A stretch of DNA of 64,000 bases from Bradyrhizobium sp. LHD-71 (lineage in GTDB: Bacteria; Pseudomonadota; Alphaproteobacteria; Rhizobiales; Xanthobacteraceae). The DNA lies in contig NZ_JAVIFX010000018.1 in the NCBI RefSeq assembly GCF_031157255.1, positions 1 through 64,000 of the forward strand, in the 5' to 3' direction. A program made the translations under genes and the position numbers. Shown here piece after piece: positions 9,206 through 17,903 of the stretch. Positions within the stretch are counted from its first letter, which is position 1, and every line of letters starts with the position of its first letter. The notes beneath the pieces are model-generated. The model was not told the origin of the DNA. It did not search any database and worked only from the letters and a program-made list of their open reading frames with translations.

Positions 9206-11590
9206 ATGGTCGATCAATCGCGACGTACAGTCTTGAAGGCCGGTGCGGCCGCGACTGCGCTGGCAGTGGCTGGGCGGCCCGTTAGGTCGCAGCCCGCTGC
9301 CGACAGTTCGACCTTGCCTTTCCCTCCGTCACCGTCGGCAAGCGTTGCCGGGCCGACTTTGCAGGAATCAACACACCAGCGTCGTCCCGAGCCACATCAT
9401 CTATCCGAGGATGCGCCCAATATCCTGATCATTCTGCTGGACGATGTCGGCTTCGGCGTGCCGGACACTTTCGGAGGGCCGGTTCACACGCCTACGTTCA
9501 CGCGCATTTTGAACGAAGGGATCGCGTATAACGCGTTCCACACCACGTCGATCTGCTCTCCGACCAGAGCCTCGTTACTGACTGGACGGAATCACCACCG
9601 TGTCGGCTCGGGAACCATCGCCGAACGCGCGGTTGACTGGGATGGTTACACCGGTGTCATTCCACGCACATCGGCGACGATCGCAAAGGTGTTGGGGGCG
9701 TACGGATACAACACGGCCGCGTTCGGTAAATGGCACAACACGCCGGCGACCCAGACGACGGCCATGGGGTCGTTCACGCTGTGGCCGACGGGCGAAGGAA
9801 TTGGCTTCGACTACTTCTACGGCTTCCTGTCGGGCGAGACCTCGCAATGGGAGCCGCGGCTTGTCGAGAATTTCAATCCAGTCGAGCCCCCGCGCGACGA
9901 GAAATACCACCTCAGCGAGGACCTCGCCGACAAGGCCATTTCCTGGCTACGCAAGCGTCGCGCCTACGCTCCGGACAAGCCTTTTCTGATGTACTGGGCA
10001 CCGGGTGCCGGGCACGGCCCGCATCATATTTTCAAGGCGTGGGCCGATAAATACAAAGGCAGGTTTGACGACGGATGGGATGTTCTGCGCGAGCGGACGT
10101 TCAAGCGTCAGCAAGAGTTTGGGTTGATTCCGGCTGATGCGAAGCTCACGCCACGCGCGGATACGATGGCGGCCTGGGACAGCATCCCCGAAGGAGAACG
10201 GCCTTTTCAGCGGCGGCTGATGGAGGTGTTTGCCGGCTTCGTCGAACACATAGACGCGCAAGCCGGCAAGGTTGTTGACGAGCTGGAACAGCTGGGCATT
10301 CGCGAAAATACGCTCGTGTTCTATATTTTCGGCGACAACGGCTCCAGCGCGGAGGGCCAGCGCGGCAGCATCAGCGAGCTGCTGGCGCAAAATAACATTG
10401 CGAACACCATCGAACAGCAACTTGCTGCTTTGAACGATCTTGGTGGGCTCGACGTCCTCGGCGGTCCCAAGGTCGACAACATGTATCATGCCGGATGGGC
10501 GTGGGCCGGCAACACGCCGTTTCAGCACACAAAGCTGGTCGCTTCCCACTTCGGCGGGACGCGCAATCCGATGGCAGTCTCGTGGCCGGCGCGGATCAGG
10601 GCCGACAGGACGCCGCGCACACAATTCCACCACATCAACGACATCGCGCCGACGCTCTACGAAATTCTCGGCATCACGCCGCCCAAGATTGTGGATGGGT
10701 TTCAGCAAGACCCGATCGACGGCACCAGCATGGTCTACACGTTCGCCGACGGCACTGCCCCCACTCACAAGCGTACGCAGTATTTCGAGAATAACGCGAG
10801 CCGCGGCATTTACCACGACGGGTGGTACGCCGGCACGTTCGGGCCATTCATCCCCTGGGATACACCGGGCTCGACCGCACGGGTGAACAATTGGGACGCC
10901 AACAAGGACGTGTGGGAGCTGTATGACCTGCGCAGAGATTTTTCTCAGGCCGACGATCTCGCGACGAAAAATCCTGACAAGCTCGCCGAACTAAAGGAGC
11001 TATTCCTGACAGAGGCGAAGGCCAACAAGGTGTTTCCGGTCGGCGCCGGCCTGTGGTTGCGCACGCATCCCGAAGACCGCATCAAAACGCCGTACACAAG
11101 TTGGGTGTTCGATGCCACGATCACTCGAATGCCGGAGTTCACCGCGCCGGGAATCGGGCGAGAGAGCAGCCATGTGACCGTAGAGGCGGATTTGGGCGAA
11201 AGCGCCTCCGGCGTTCTCTATGCGCTCGGTGGCGCGTCCGGCGGACTGACGCTTTTCATGGACAAAGGCGAACTCGTCTACGAATACAACATGATGATCA
11301 TCGAGCGGACGTCCGTGCGCGCCACGGGCAAGCTCGCCGCCGGGCACCACCGGATCGAGGTGGGCACCGCGATCGACAGGCCAGGTGCGCCGGCGACTGT
11401 GATCGTTTCGGTCGATGGTAGGGAAGTTGCGCGTGGTCTCGTGAGGCGTACCGTTCCTGTCGCGTTCACTGCCAGCGAGACTTTCGATGTCGGAGTCGAT
11501 TTGGGCTCACCGGTCTCGCTGGACTACTTCGACCGCAGGCCGTTCAAGTTCGACGGCAAGATCAAGAGAGTCGAAGTGAAAATGACATGA
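9206..11590 (+). CDS. Arylsulfatase 3 (long type, Tat-exported, 794 aa)
   Basis: Third long sulfatase. It differs in having a twin-arginine signal, S-R-R-T-V-L-K at residues 5-11, followed by an Ala-rich hydrophobic run, so the folded and already formylglycine-modified enzyme is probably exported to the periplasm. Metal ligands are Asp79-Asp80, the formylglycine motif is C117-S-P-T-R, and AFGKWHNTP carries the canonical K-W-H. GHGPHH, DNGSSAEGQ and the C-terminal beta-sandwich-like extension complete it. The start has GGGAGC 5 bp upstream. The export signal indicates that an exogenous or envelope sulfate ester is the substrate. Confidence 0.93.
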   Translation: MVDQSRRTVLKAGAAATALAVAGRPVRSQPAADSSTLPFPPSPSASVAGPTLQESTHQRRPEPHHLSEDAPNILIILLDDVGFGVPDTFGGPVHTPTFTRILNEGIAYNAFHTTSICSPTRASLLTGRNHHRVGSGTIAERAVDWDGYTGVIPRTSATIAKVLGAYGYNTAAFGKWHNTPATQTTAMGSFTLWPTGEGIGFDYFYGFLSGETSQWEPRLVENFNPVEPPRDEKYHLSEDLADKAISWLRKRRAYAPDKPFLMYWAPGAGHGPHHIFKAWADKYKGRFDDGWDVLRERTFKRQQEFGLIPADAKLTPRADTMAAWDSIPEGERPFQRRLMEVFAGFVEHIDAQAGKVVDELEQLGIRENTLVFYIFGDNGSSAEGQRGSISELLAQNNIANTIEQQLAALNDLGGLDVLGGPKVDNMYHAGWAWAGNTPFQHTKLVASHFGGTRNPMAVSWPARIRADRTPRTQFHHINDIAPTLYEILGITPPKIVDGFQQDPIDGTSMVYTFADGTAPTHKRTQYFENNASRGIYHDGWYAGTFGPFIPWDTPGSTARVNNWDANKDVWELYDLRRDFSQADDLATKNPDKLAELKELFLTEAKANKVFPVGAGLWLRTHPEDRIKTPYTSWVFDATITRMPEFTAPGIGRESSHVTVEADLGESASGVLYALGGASGGLTLFMDKGELVYEYNMMIIERTSVRATGKLAAGHHRIEVGTAIDRPGAPATVIVSVDGREVARGLVRRTVPVAFTASETFDVGVDLGSPVSLDYFDRRPFKFDGKIKRVEVKMT

Positions 11591-11708
11591 AGTCGCCCCT
11601 GTGGCCCGGAGAGGAAGGCTCGAGATCGTGAGCAGATCTCCCAGCTGGGTGTGGCAGGACTAACTCTGATTCCAAAACTGGACAAAAGCAGTTCGGAGGA
11701 AGATGCAG

Positions 11709-13304
11709 ATGTATCGGTCCAAGCTCGCGGCCAGCGCTGCTCTAGCAACTGTGTTGACGTTCAATCCAGGCTCGCTGCATGCGCAAACTTCGGCGCTCAG
11801 CGCCGCAGTGAGAGTGAACGATCATTCCGAACCGACGCTTTCGTTCCCGGCGCAGGAACGAGATACGCAACGCAAGCTCGATGAGCTCTTTGCCAGGACA
11901 GGGAAGCGGCCAAACATTGTTTGGCTTGTGGTTGACGACATGGGTTACGGGGACCCGGGCTGTTACGGCGGCGGTGAGGCCATTGGGGCGGCGACCCCCA
12001 ACATCGACCGTCTTGCCCGTGAAGGGCTCAAGCTGACCTCCACTTACTCGCAGCCGACCTGCACGCCAACCCGCTCGGCGATGATGCTCGGTCGGCTTCC
12101 CGTGCGCACCGGCCTGACGAGGCCTATTCTGGCCGGCGACAGGGTTCGCGTGAATCCCTGGGCCGGCGAGACGAGTGTCGCAAGAATTCTATCGGACGCC
12201 GGCTACCACACCGTGCTGACCGGGAAATGGCACACGGGCGAGCTGAACAGCATGCGTCCGTTCGAGGTCGGGTTTGATGAATTCCAGGGGTACTACGCAT
12301 CGCAGAAAGAGTTGACCCAGCAGGTCGACGCCCGGCGCTATCCCGATCTCGTTCTTGACCCGGATATGGCGACCCGCATCAAAACGGTCGGCGGAAAGAT
12401 CGACATGTATTACGGACGCAAGAGCGAGGACGAGCGGGTTGTCGAACGGACGACCAGCATCGAACAATTTGCGGAAGCCGATCAGACGCTGGCGAAGTTC
12501 ACAATCGATCAGATCAAACGCAATGCAAGAGGTGAGAAGCCATTTTTCATTGCGCACAACTTCATGCGGGTCCATGCGGACAATCACCCGAGCACAGCAT
12601 TTCGCGGCAAAAGCACGGCCAAGTATCCATACAAGGACAATGTCGTCGAAGTGGATGCGCTGATCGGCGACATCGTCGCGGCTCTCGACGACGCCGGAAT
12701 TGCCGACAACACCTTCGTCTTCATCACGTCGGACAACGGCCCGCAGCTCGATGCGTGGCCGGACGGCGGCTACACGCCGTTCCGCGGAGCCAAAGGCTCA
12801 CCCTGGGAGGGCGCCGTACGCGTGCCGGGCATCGCGTACTGGAAGGGCGTGATCAAGGCGGGCCGCGAAAGCAATGGCCTCTTCGACCTGATGGATCTTT
12901 TCAATACGTCGATCCGTTTCGGTGGCGCGCTCGATAAAATTCCAACCGATCGATATATCGACGGCATCGACCAGGCGTCGTTCCTGCTTGCCGATGACGG
13001 AAAATCGAAACGTGAGAAGGTCTTTATCTGGGTCGAGCAGAATCTCGCGGCCATGCGCATGTACGGATACAAGATCATGACGAAGGTCGTGCAGGAACAG
13101 GCGCAGTGGCTGAACATCGACATGACGACCGTCAGCAACGTGGGCTTAGCCCCCTGGCTCTTCAATCTTTACGTCGATCCCAAGGAGCGGTACCCAGTCG
13201 GACACCGCATGAACGCCTGGCTCGCTTCGATGCTTGCCGAACTCAAGGCGGAGGAGGCGACGTTCAAGAAGTACCCGCCGAAGGCGGTCGGCCTCGAGCA
13301 GTGA
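11709..13304 (+). CDS. Arylsulfatase 4 (short type, Sec-exported, 531 aa)
   Basis: A sulfatase of a different subfamily, without the C-terminal extension of the other three. A Sec signal peptide (MYRSKLAASAALATVL...LHAQ) directs it to the periplasm. Metal ligands are in WLVVDDMGYGD (Asp76-Asp77), the formylglycine motif is C118-T-P-T-R followed by SAMMLGRLPVRTGLT, then LTGKWHTGE and TSDNGPQ. The ATG at 11709 is chosen because GGAGGA (11695-11700) lies 8 bp before it and only 2 bp before the ATG at 11703. It follows arylsulfatase 3 by 118 bp. Confidence 0.92.
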   Translation: MYRSKLAASAALATVLTFNPGSLHAQTSALSAAVRVNDHSEPTLSFPAQERDTQRKLDELFARTGKRPNIVWLVVDDMGYGDPGCYGGGEAIGAATPNIDRLAREGLKLTSTYSQPTCTPTRSAMMLGRLPVRTGLTRPILAGDRVRVNPWAGETSVARILSDAGYHTVLTGKWHTGELNSMRPFEVGFDEFQGYYASQKELTQQVDARRYPDLVLDPDMATRIKTVGGKIDMYYGRKSEDERVVERTTSIEQFAEADQTLAKFTIDQIKRNARGEKPFFIAHNFMRVHADNHPSTAFRGKSTAKYPYKDNVVEVDALIGDIVAALDDAGIADNTFVFITSDNGPQLDAWPDGGYTPFRGAKGSPWEGAVRVPGIAYWKGVIKAGRESNGLFDLMDLFNTSIRFGGALDKIPTDRYIDGIDQASFLLADDGKSKREKVFIWVEQNLAAMRMYGYKIMTKVVQEQAQWLNIDMTTVSNVGLAPWLFNLYVDPKERYPVGHRMNAWLASMLAELKAEEATFKKYPPKAVGLEQ

Positions 13305-13374
13305 TTGAAGGTCGGGCAAGAAAGAAATTGCCTGCCAAACGAGTGGACAGCAAAGGTTAAGGCGAGTGCACGCG

Positions 13375-13539
13375 ATGGACTTCAAGCTCCAGGCATTCGG
13401 CCTGTTTATGCACTGGCTGACGCTGATCGTTCTCTGCCTATGGGAAATCCTATTCCGCTATAGGGTAAACCCCTATACCCCACCAACACTCGCGCGTGAG
13501 ATCGTCTGCGACGACGGCTTGCAACACGCACACAAATAG
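13375..13539 (+). CDS. Possible small single-span membrane protein (54 aa)
   Basis: An ATG at 13375 opens 54 codons to a TAG at 13537-13539. Residues 8-27 (FGLFMHWLTLIVLCLWEILF) could form one membrane helix; the tail is hydrophilic. The ribosome-binding site is weak (AAGGCGAG 8 bp upstream). It lies in the gap between arylsulfatase 4 and the DUF1254 gene and contains the inverted repeat at 13459-13477, so it may instead be leader sequence. No homologue is recognised. Confidence 0.3.
   Translation: MDFKLQAFGLFMHWLTLIVLCLWEILFRYRVNPYTPPTLAREIVCDDGLQHAHK
13459..13477. promoter_or_regulatory. Inverted repeat upstream of the DUF1254 gene
   Basis: TATAGGG and CCCTATA are perfect 7-bp arms separated by TAAAC, about 100 bp before the DUF1254 start. 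An operator or a small hairpin in the leader are both possible. Confidence 0.35.
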
Positions 13540-13578
13540 CCAGCGGGTTGCCGTTCTATTGATCGTAGCGAGGTCCGC

Positions 13579-15024
13579 ATGCTCAAGAGACGGTTCGCCA
13601 CCCTGAGCGCTGTGGCCATTCTTACCACTGCCAGCTCGCTCTCGGCAGTGGGCCAAGATCAACGTAAGGCGGTGAACCGTCCGACACAGCATGCAGCGCT
13701 TTCCGAGCACGAAGCCTATGCGATCGCCAAGGACGCCTACGTGTACGCCTATCCGCTGATGTTGACGTATGCGACGTTGCAGCGGCTCAGCAACTTCGCC
13801 GAGCCACGGCAAGGGGATACGTTCGGTCCGCCTAACCAGATGCACCATGCACGCGCTTTCCCCAATCCCGACGACAAGATCGTCATTCGAGAGAACGTCG
13901 ATACGCTGTACTCGGCCGCCACTATCGACCTCAAGGCTGAGCCGATGGTGCTCTCGGTCCCTGCAACCGACCGCTATTTCCTGCTCCCGATGCTGAGCCT
14001 GTGGTCTGATGTGTTCGCCGTGCCCGGCACGCGCACCACGGGCAAGAACGCGGCGCGGAGTTTTCTTGTCGTTGGACCGCGGTGGCGTGGGGCCGCTCCA
14101 GCAGAGCTGGAGGTCATCCGCAGCCCGACCCGGTATGTGTGGATCATCGGCCGCACTCAGACCAACGGTGCTGCTGACTACGCGAACGTCCACAAAGTAC
14201 AAGACGGCTTCAGGCTGACCCCGCTTTCCGCGTGGGGCAGAGGGGCCTACGTGCCACCGAGGGGCAAGGTGGATCCGACGATCGACATGAAGACGCCGCC
14301 GCCCATGTTGGTGGATAGGATCGACGCCGCGACGTACTTCAACCGTTTCGCAGAGTTGCTCAAGGACAATCCGCCGAACTCGGTGGACTACCCGACCCTT
14401 CACCGTCTCGAGCGGGTAGGCTTTCAGGTTGGCCACGGCTTCAACCTCGCAGCGGCGCCGGAGAGCATCCGGCAAGCGTTCGAGCGCGGCTTAGCCGACG
14501 GACGGGCGCTGGTGCTTGCCGAGGGCACAAAGGCCGCCGGCATCGGCGGCAAGGGATGGGTCTACACGCTTCGCAGCGGTGCCTACGGCGCGGACTACTT
14601 GTACCGTGCGGCAATCGCACAGTGCTGCCTAGGCGAAAATCTGCCACAGGATGCGGTCTATCCCGCTCTTTCGAGCGACAGCGAAGGTCGGCCGCTCGAT
14701 GGCAACAGTAGGTACGTGTTGCGCTTCGAGAAGGGCAAGCTGCCGCCCGTCGATGCGTTCTGGTCGCTGACGGCCTACGACATGGAAGGCTACTTGATCC
14801 CGAACGTACTGAAGCGCCAAGCGATCGGCGATCGCGACAACCTCGTCGCCAATCCAGATGGTTCGCTCGACCTCTACATACAGGCAGACAGTCCCGGTCA
14901 AGAGAAAGAAGCCAACTGGCTTCCGATCGCGAAAGCACCGTTCACGCTCCTCATGCGCCTTTATTCCCCGCGCACGGAGTTTCTTGAGGGCAGGTGGTCT
15001 CCGCCGCCCGTTGCGCGGCAGTGA
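13579..15024 (+). CDS. DUF1254/DUF1214 domain protein, exported
   Basis: A 481-residue protein with a Sec signal (MLKRRFATLSAVAIL... to about residue 24). The DUF1254 domain follows (AYVYAYPLMLTYATL near 55-69; RENVDTLYSAATIDL, then PATDRYFLLPMLSLWSDVF). The C-terminal DUF1214 domain has FWSLTAYDMEGYLIPN and ends with NWLPIAKAPFTLLMRLYSPR. This fused architecture is widespread in proteobacteria and mycobacteria, but no biochemical role is established. It is the last gene before the 17-bp tRNA copy. Its place after four sulfatases suggests a joint role in handling an exogenous compound, which is inference. Confidence 0.88.
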   Translation: MLKRRFATLSAVAILTTASSLSAVGQDQRKAVNRPTQHAALSEHEAYAIAKDAYVYAYPLMLTYATLQRLSNFAEPRQGDTFGPPNQMHHARAFPNPDDKIVIRENVDTLYSAATIDLKAEPMVLSVPATDRYFLLPMLSLWSDVFAVPGTRTTGKNAARSFLVVGPRWRGAAPAELEVIRSPTRYVWIIGRTQTNGAADYANVHKVQDGFRLTPLSAWGRGAYVPPRGKVDPTIDMKTPPPMLVDRIDAATYFNRFAELLKDNPPNSVDYPTLHRLERVGFQVGHGFNLAAAPESIRQAFERGLADGRALVLAEGTKAAGIGGKGWVYTLRSGAYGADYLYRAAIAQCCLGENLPQDAVYPALSSDSEGRPLDGNSRYVLRFEKGKLPPVDAFWSLTAYDMEGYLIPNVLKRQAIGDRDNLVANPDGSLDLYIQADSPGQEKEANWLPIAKAPFTLLMRLYSPRTEFLEGRWSPPPVARQ

Positions 15025-15343
15025 CTCGAGATGTGGGAAGAACTGCTGACGCAGCACGCGAGCCGACTCGCGATGTGAGCAGCGCCTGCTGGTGGGTGCT
15101 GCTACAGATCAGTGCTACAACGACGCTGCACACACCTCTGTTTTTGCGTCGGAATTTCAATGGCCTGCTGAGGCGGGTAGGTGGTCCCACCCCTTCCGCC
15201 ATCTGCCGCCGATTGCGCGAAAAGTAGACGCCGCGCTTCACTTTTTTCGAGCGGCGCATATGCCGAGCCCATTTCCGGCCGGCACAGGGAAGCTCTTTTC
15301 CCGAAAATAGACTAGAGCAGGTGGCACAGTTGCGTCCGGGCGG
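15025..15343. other. Intergenic region containing the right putative att site
   Basis: These 319 bp contain no convincing gene. The exact 17-bp copy of the tRNA-Ser 3' end lies at 15185-15201. The copy is preceded by GTGG rather than the full T arm, so it is not a functional tRNA. Confidence 0.5.
15185..15201 (+). repeat. Putative attachment site (right), copy of the tRNA-Ser 3' end
   Basis: TCCCACCCCTTCCGCCA here is identical to 2671-2687. Bases on either side do not extend the match. An exact 17-mer recurrence in 64 kb is not expected by chance, and the orientation equals that of the tRNA, as an integration product should have. Confidence 0.7.
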
Positions 15344-15757
15344 TCAGTTGGCCGCTCGAATGCTGCGCCACGTTTCCAGCACATCCTCGATCGTTTCCGG
15401 CGAGTCGAAGTAGGCTGCGATCGAGAATTCCGCTCGTCCCTCGGCGACAAATCCGTAGAAAGCGGACTGCCGACCGTCGTCACTTTCCTCTTCAAGACGA
15501 TAGCCGTAACGAAGCAACGCGCCTGCACGCTCGACGCATTCATCTTGCGCCGCAGTGGATCGGCTACTCTTCCAATCTTCGAGCGGATCGGTAGCGTGGT
15601 CGCGTTCGCCGGCGCTGATCCAGAAGGTCAACCCTTTCGGCGTATGCCAAAAGACAAGTGAACCATCCTCGACGCGGCGCGCCATCGGAAATGGAAGGCG
15701 GATGACGTAGCCGTCCAGAAGGGGTTGCTCGGGATCGACCAATCTTGGTGGTTCCAT
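15344..15757 (-). CDS. Conserved hypothetical protein (137 aa)
   Basis: Start ATG at 15757 follows GAGGA with 7-bp spacing; an ATG at 15838 would add 27 residues without such a site. The protein is acidic and soluble. It begins MEPPRLVDPEQPLLDGYVIR and shows alternating strand and helix (GLTFWISAGERDHATDP, AAYFDSPETIEDVLETWRS). I do not recognise a family. No signal or membrane segment. It lies immediately beyond the proposed island's right end, convergent with the DUF1254 gene. Confidence 0.65.
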   Translation of the reverse strand: MEPPRLVDPEQPLLDGYVIRLPFPMARRVEDGSLVFWHTPKGLTFWISAGERDHATDPLEDWKSSRSTAAQDECVERAGALLRYGYRLEEESDDGRQSAFYGFVAEGRAEFSIAAYFDSPETIEDVLETWRSIRAAN

Positions 15758-16094
15758 TGCTGCGTCCTCATTTCTTCGGGCGAGGATGGCAGCTTTCACG
15801 GGCGGTCGCCAGAAAGAAGACCGTATGTTTTCCAGCATGTTTTTCCATTCAGTCGCACTCCAAATTTAGGATGGTCATGGAGGGGCCGTCCGCTGCGCAC
15901 CTATCGCGACTTCGCTGCGGAAATCGCTGCCTCGGCTTAACGCCAGGGGCAGCCCCAACCTCAAACCCAAGGATATGATCGTGGTCTATTCGACTGCCAC
16001 CGTTCCGGTGAACTTGGACCATGACTGTCGTAGAAGTCAGACGCAGAACTGGCATTTTAATTGGGAATTTTGCGAAGGTGCAGGAGCCAGCAAG

Positions 16095-16901
16095 ATGCAT
16101 ATAACTACGAGCAAACTTGCCAAGGAGTTTGGCCGTCAGGCCTTCGGCGATAATCCCGGAGGCTACCACGCCGCGCGGCCCGAATATCCTGAATGGGTAT
16201 ATGACACCCTCAACTCACAATGCGGTTTGCGCCGCAACTCTGCGGTTTTCGAGATCGGGGCAGGCACCGGGACCGCCACACATCGGCTGCTCGAAATCGG
16301 CGCCGACCCGCTGGTGGCAATAGAGCCGGACCGGCGCCTTGCCGATTTCCTGCGCGCGAACAACCCCGACAAGGCGTTGAAGGTGGTTGTCGCGCCCTTC
16401 GAAGACGCGGCGCTGGAAGAAGCGACCTTCGACTTCGGCGTCAGCGCTACCGCGTTTCATTGGCTCGATGAAGACGCCGCTCTCGCGAAGATCGCCCGCC
16501 TGCTTCGCCCCGGCGGCTGGTGGGCCGCCGTATGGAACGTGTTTGGCGATGATAGCCGGCCCGATCCGTTTCACGAGGCGACCAAGGAACTGCTGGAGGC
16601 TCCCGCTAGCCCTTCAGCCGGGGAAAGGGGCATTCCCTTCGCCTTGGATGCCGAAGCTCGCCTTGACGCCTTGAAGCGCAGCCGAGCATTCGACGCGGTG
16701 GAGGCGATGACAAGTCGATGGACGCTGGTTCTCGATTCCGACCAGACGGTTGCGCTGTATGCAACTTACTCGAACGTGAAGGCCCGTCGTGACTGCGAGG
16801 CGGTGTTAGCCGAGCTTGGCCGCATTGCCCGCGAGGACTTTGCAAATCGCGTTGTCCGCAACATGATGACAAGTCTTTATATCGGTCGGCGGGCAGTCTG
16901 A
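16095..16901 (+). CDS. Class I SAM-dependent methyltransferase (268 aa)
   Basis: Rossmann-type methyltransferase of the UbiE/Methyltransf_11 kind. Motif I is AVFEIGAGTGTATHRLLE, followed by the acidic VAIEPD that binds the SAM ribose. FDFGVSATAFHWLDED and LLRPGGWWAAVWN are the usual post-I and motif III features. The start at 16095 has AGGAG at 16082-16086; an in-frame ATG at 15975 would add a 40-residue non-homologous leader. The N-terminal FGDNPGGYHAARPEYPE is typical of a subfamily of unknown substrate. Monocistronic. Confidence 0.88.
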   Translation: MHITTSKLAKEFGRQAFGDNPGGYHAARPEYPEWVYDTLNSQCGLRRNSAVFEIGAGTGTATHRLLEIGADPLVAIEPDRRLADFLRANNPDKALKVVVAPFEDAALEEATFDFGVSATAFHWLDEDAALAKIARLLRPGGWWAAVWNVFGDDSRPDPFHEATKELLEAPASPSAGERGIPFALDAEARLDALKRSRAFDAVEAMTSRWTLVLDSDQTVALYATYSNVKARRDCEAVLAELGRIAREDFANRVVRNMMTSLYIGRRAV

Positions 16902-16976
16902 GAAAAGTCACTCCGCATGTGTCGCGAAAATCCTGAGTTTTGCATCGGGCTACGGGCGGACGTTCCTTCTTCCCGT

Positions 16977-17903
16977 TCAGCAATCCAATGACCGAACGAC
17001 CGGTTCGCCGTGGAAGCGTCGATGCAGCTTTTCGCTGACGCCGAACGCGATTTCGAGGGCAAGCCGCGGTCCGCTTCTTGCCAGCGAGCCGGTGTGGAAT
17101 CCGAAGGGATCCTCGACAAAACCAAAACCTTGGGCGCCCGTCAGCTCGACGATCGCTTCCCGGCCGTAGATCCGCTCGATGTCCTCCGAGGACTGACCGA
17201 CCAGCAGCGTGAATTGGTGACGGAGGAGGCGTTGCCGGTGGCTGCCCAAGACATAGAGATGCGGACCGGAATCTTGGTCAACCGCCTCGATGTAGAAGAA
17301 GTATTTGATCATTCTCCAATCATCGAGATCGAAATGAAATCTGTTCTGAGATGCGAAGTGGAGGTCGTAGTCGCTGGCCCTCTCGGTCGGGAAGCTCCAC
17401 CATAACCGTGTTGCGGTGACGCGCGCCTCGCCTCCCAGATAGTTCTGGGCGATCTGCAGCAGGAGCGGATCCTGCTGCAGGCGACGAGCCGCTTCACAAT
17501 CAAGCACGCGCTCGAAGAAGTGGCCGGTCAGAATAGCCCTCCCGGTCGCAAATTCGGCTGCGCGGTGGTCTCGGGCGAGCAGTTCAAGTTTGCGGTCGAA
17601 ATTGCCAAAACAGGGCGTGCGGCGGGCGAACGAGGAGATTTCTGAGCTGATGTCCGCGGGAAGCCTGAAGCCTTGAAACAGACCGTCTCGCCGCAACCGT
17701 TCCGCGACCTGCTCGGTGTCAACTTCCGGGAAAAGCGTGTTCGTAAGGTCGAGCTGCGCGGGTGGGGCATTCAACCTCCATGCGAGTTTGCGAAACAGCA
17801 TCACGCGCCCCAACGTAAACATCGGCAACCATCGGGGATTCTCCTTGATGTCGGCGATGTGGGTCGGCAAACGACTGACTATTCGTCGAATTTTTGTAAC
17901 CAT
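16977..17903 (-). CDS. Phytanoyl-CoA dioxygenase-like Fe(II)/2-oxoglutarate oxygenase
   Basis: A 308-residue protein with an HxD pair in FHFDLDDWRMIKYFFYIE, then GPHLYVLGSHR, a distal FGFHTGS histidine and an RLALEIAFG arginine. These are the expected iron and 2-oxoglutarate ligands of PhyH-like enzymes. I place the start at MVTKIRRIVSRLP (17903), since the 74 residues before it (from 18125) are low-quality and Arg-rich. No signal peptide. Substrate unknown; family members hydroxylate lipids, small metabolites or natural products. It stands alone, convergent with the methyltransferase gene. Confidence 0.7.
   Translation of the reverse strand: MVTKIRRIVSRLPTHIADIKENPRWLPMFTLGRVMLFRKLAWRLNAPPAQLDLTNTLFPEVDTEQVAERLRRDGLFQGFRLPADISSEISSFARRTPCFGNFDRKLELLARDHRAAEFATGRAILTGHFFERVLDCEAARRLQQDPLLLQIAQNYLGGEARVTATRLWWSFPTERASDYDLHFASQNRFHFDLDDWRMIKYFFYIEAVDQDSGPHLYVLGSHRQRLLRHQFTLLVGQSSEDIERIYGREAIVELTGAQGFGFVEDPFGFHTGSLARSGPRLALEIAFGVSEKLHRRFHGEPVVRSLDC

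Larger units (their letters stand above)
2671..15201. mobile_element. Putative tRNA-Ser-bounded genomic island carrying four sulfatases
   Basis: The segment between the tRNA-Ser 3' end and its exact 17-bp partial copy is about 12.5 kb. It contains a transposase remnant, a DUF6894 gene, four sulfatase genes, a possible 54-codon ORF and a DUF1254/DUF1214 gene, all on the plus strand except the remnant. No integrase or excisionase is present, so if this is an island it is degraded and fixed. The boundaries rest on the repeat alone; composition was not calculated. Confidence 0.6.

Noticed and set aside
13450-14475. 341-codon minus-strand frame over the DUF1254 gene
   Set aside because: The plus-strand product has two recognised domains and a signal peptide; the antisense product has none.
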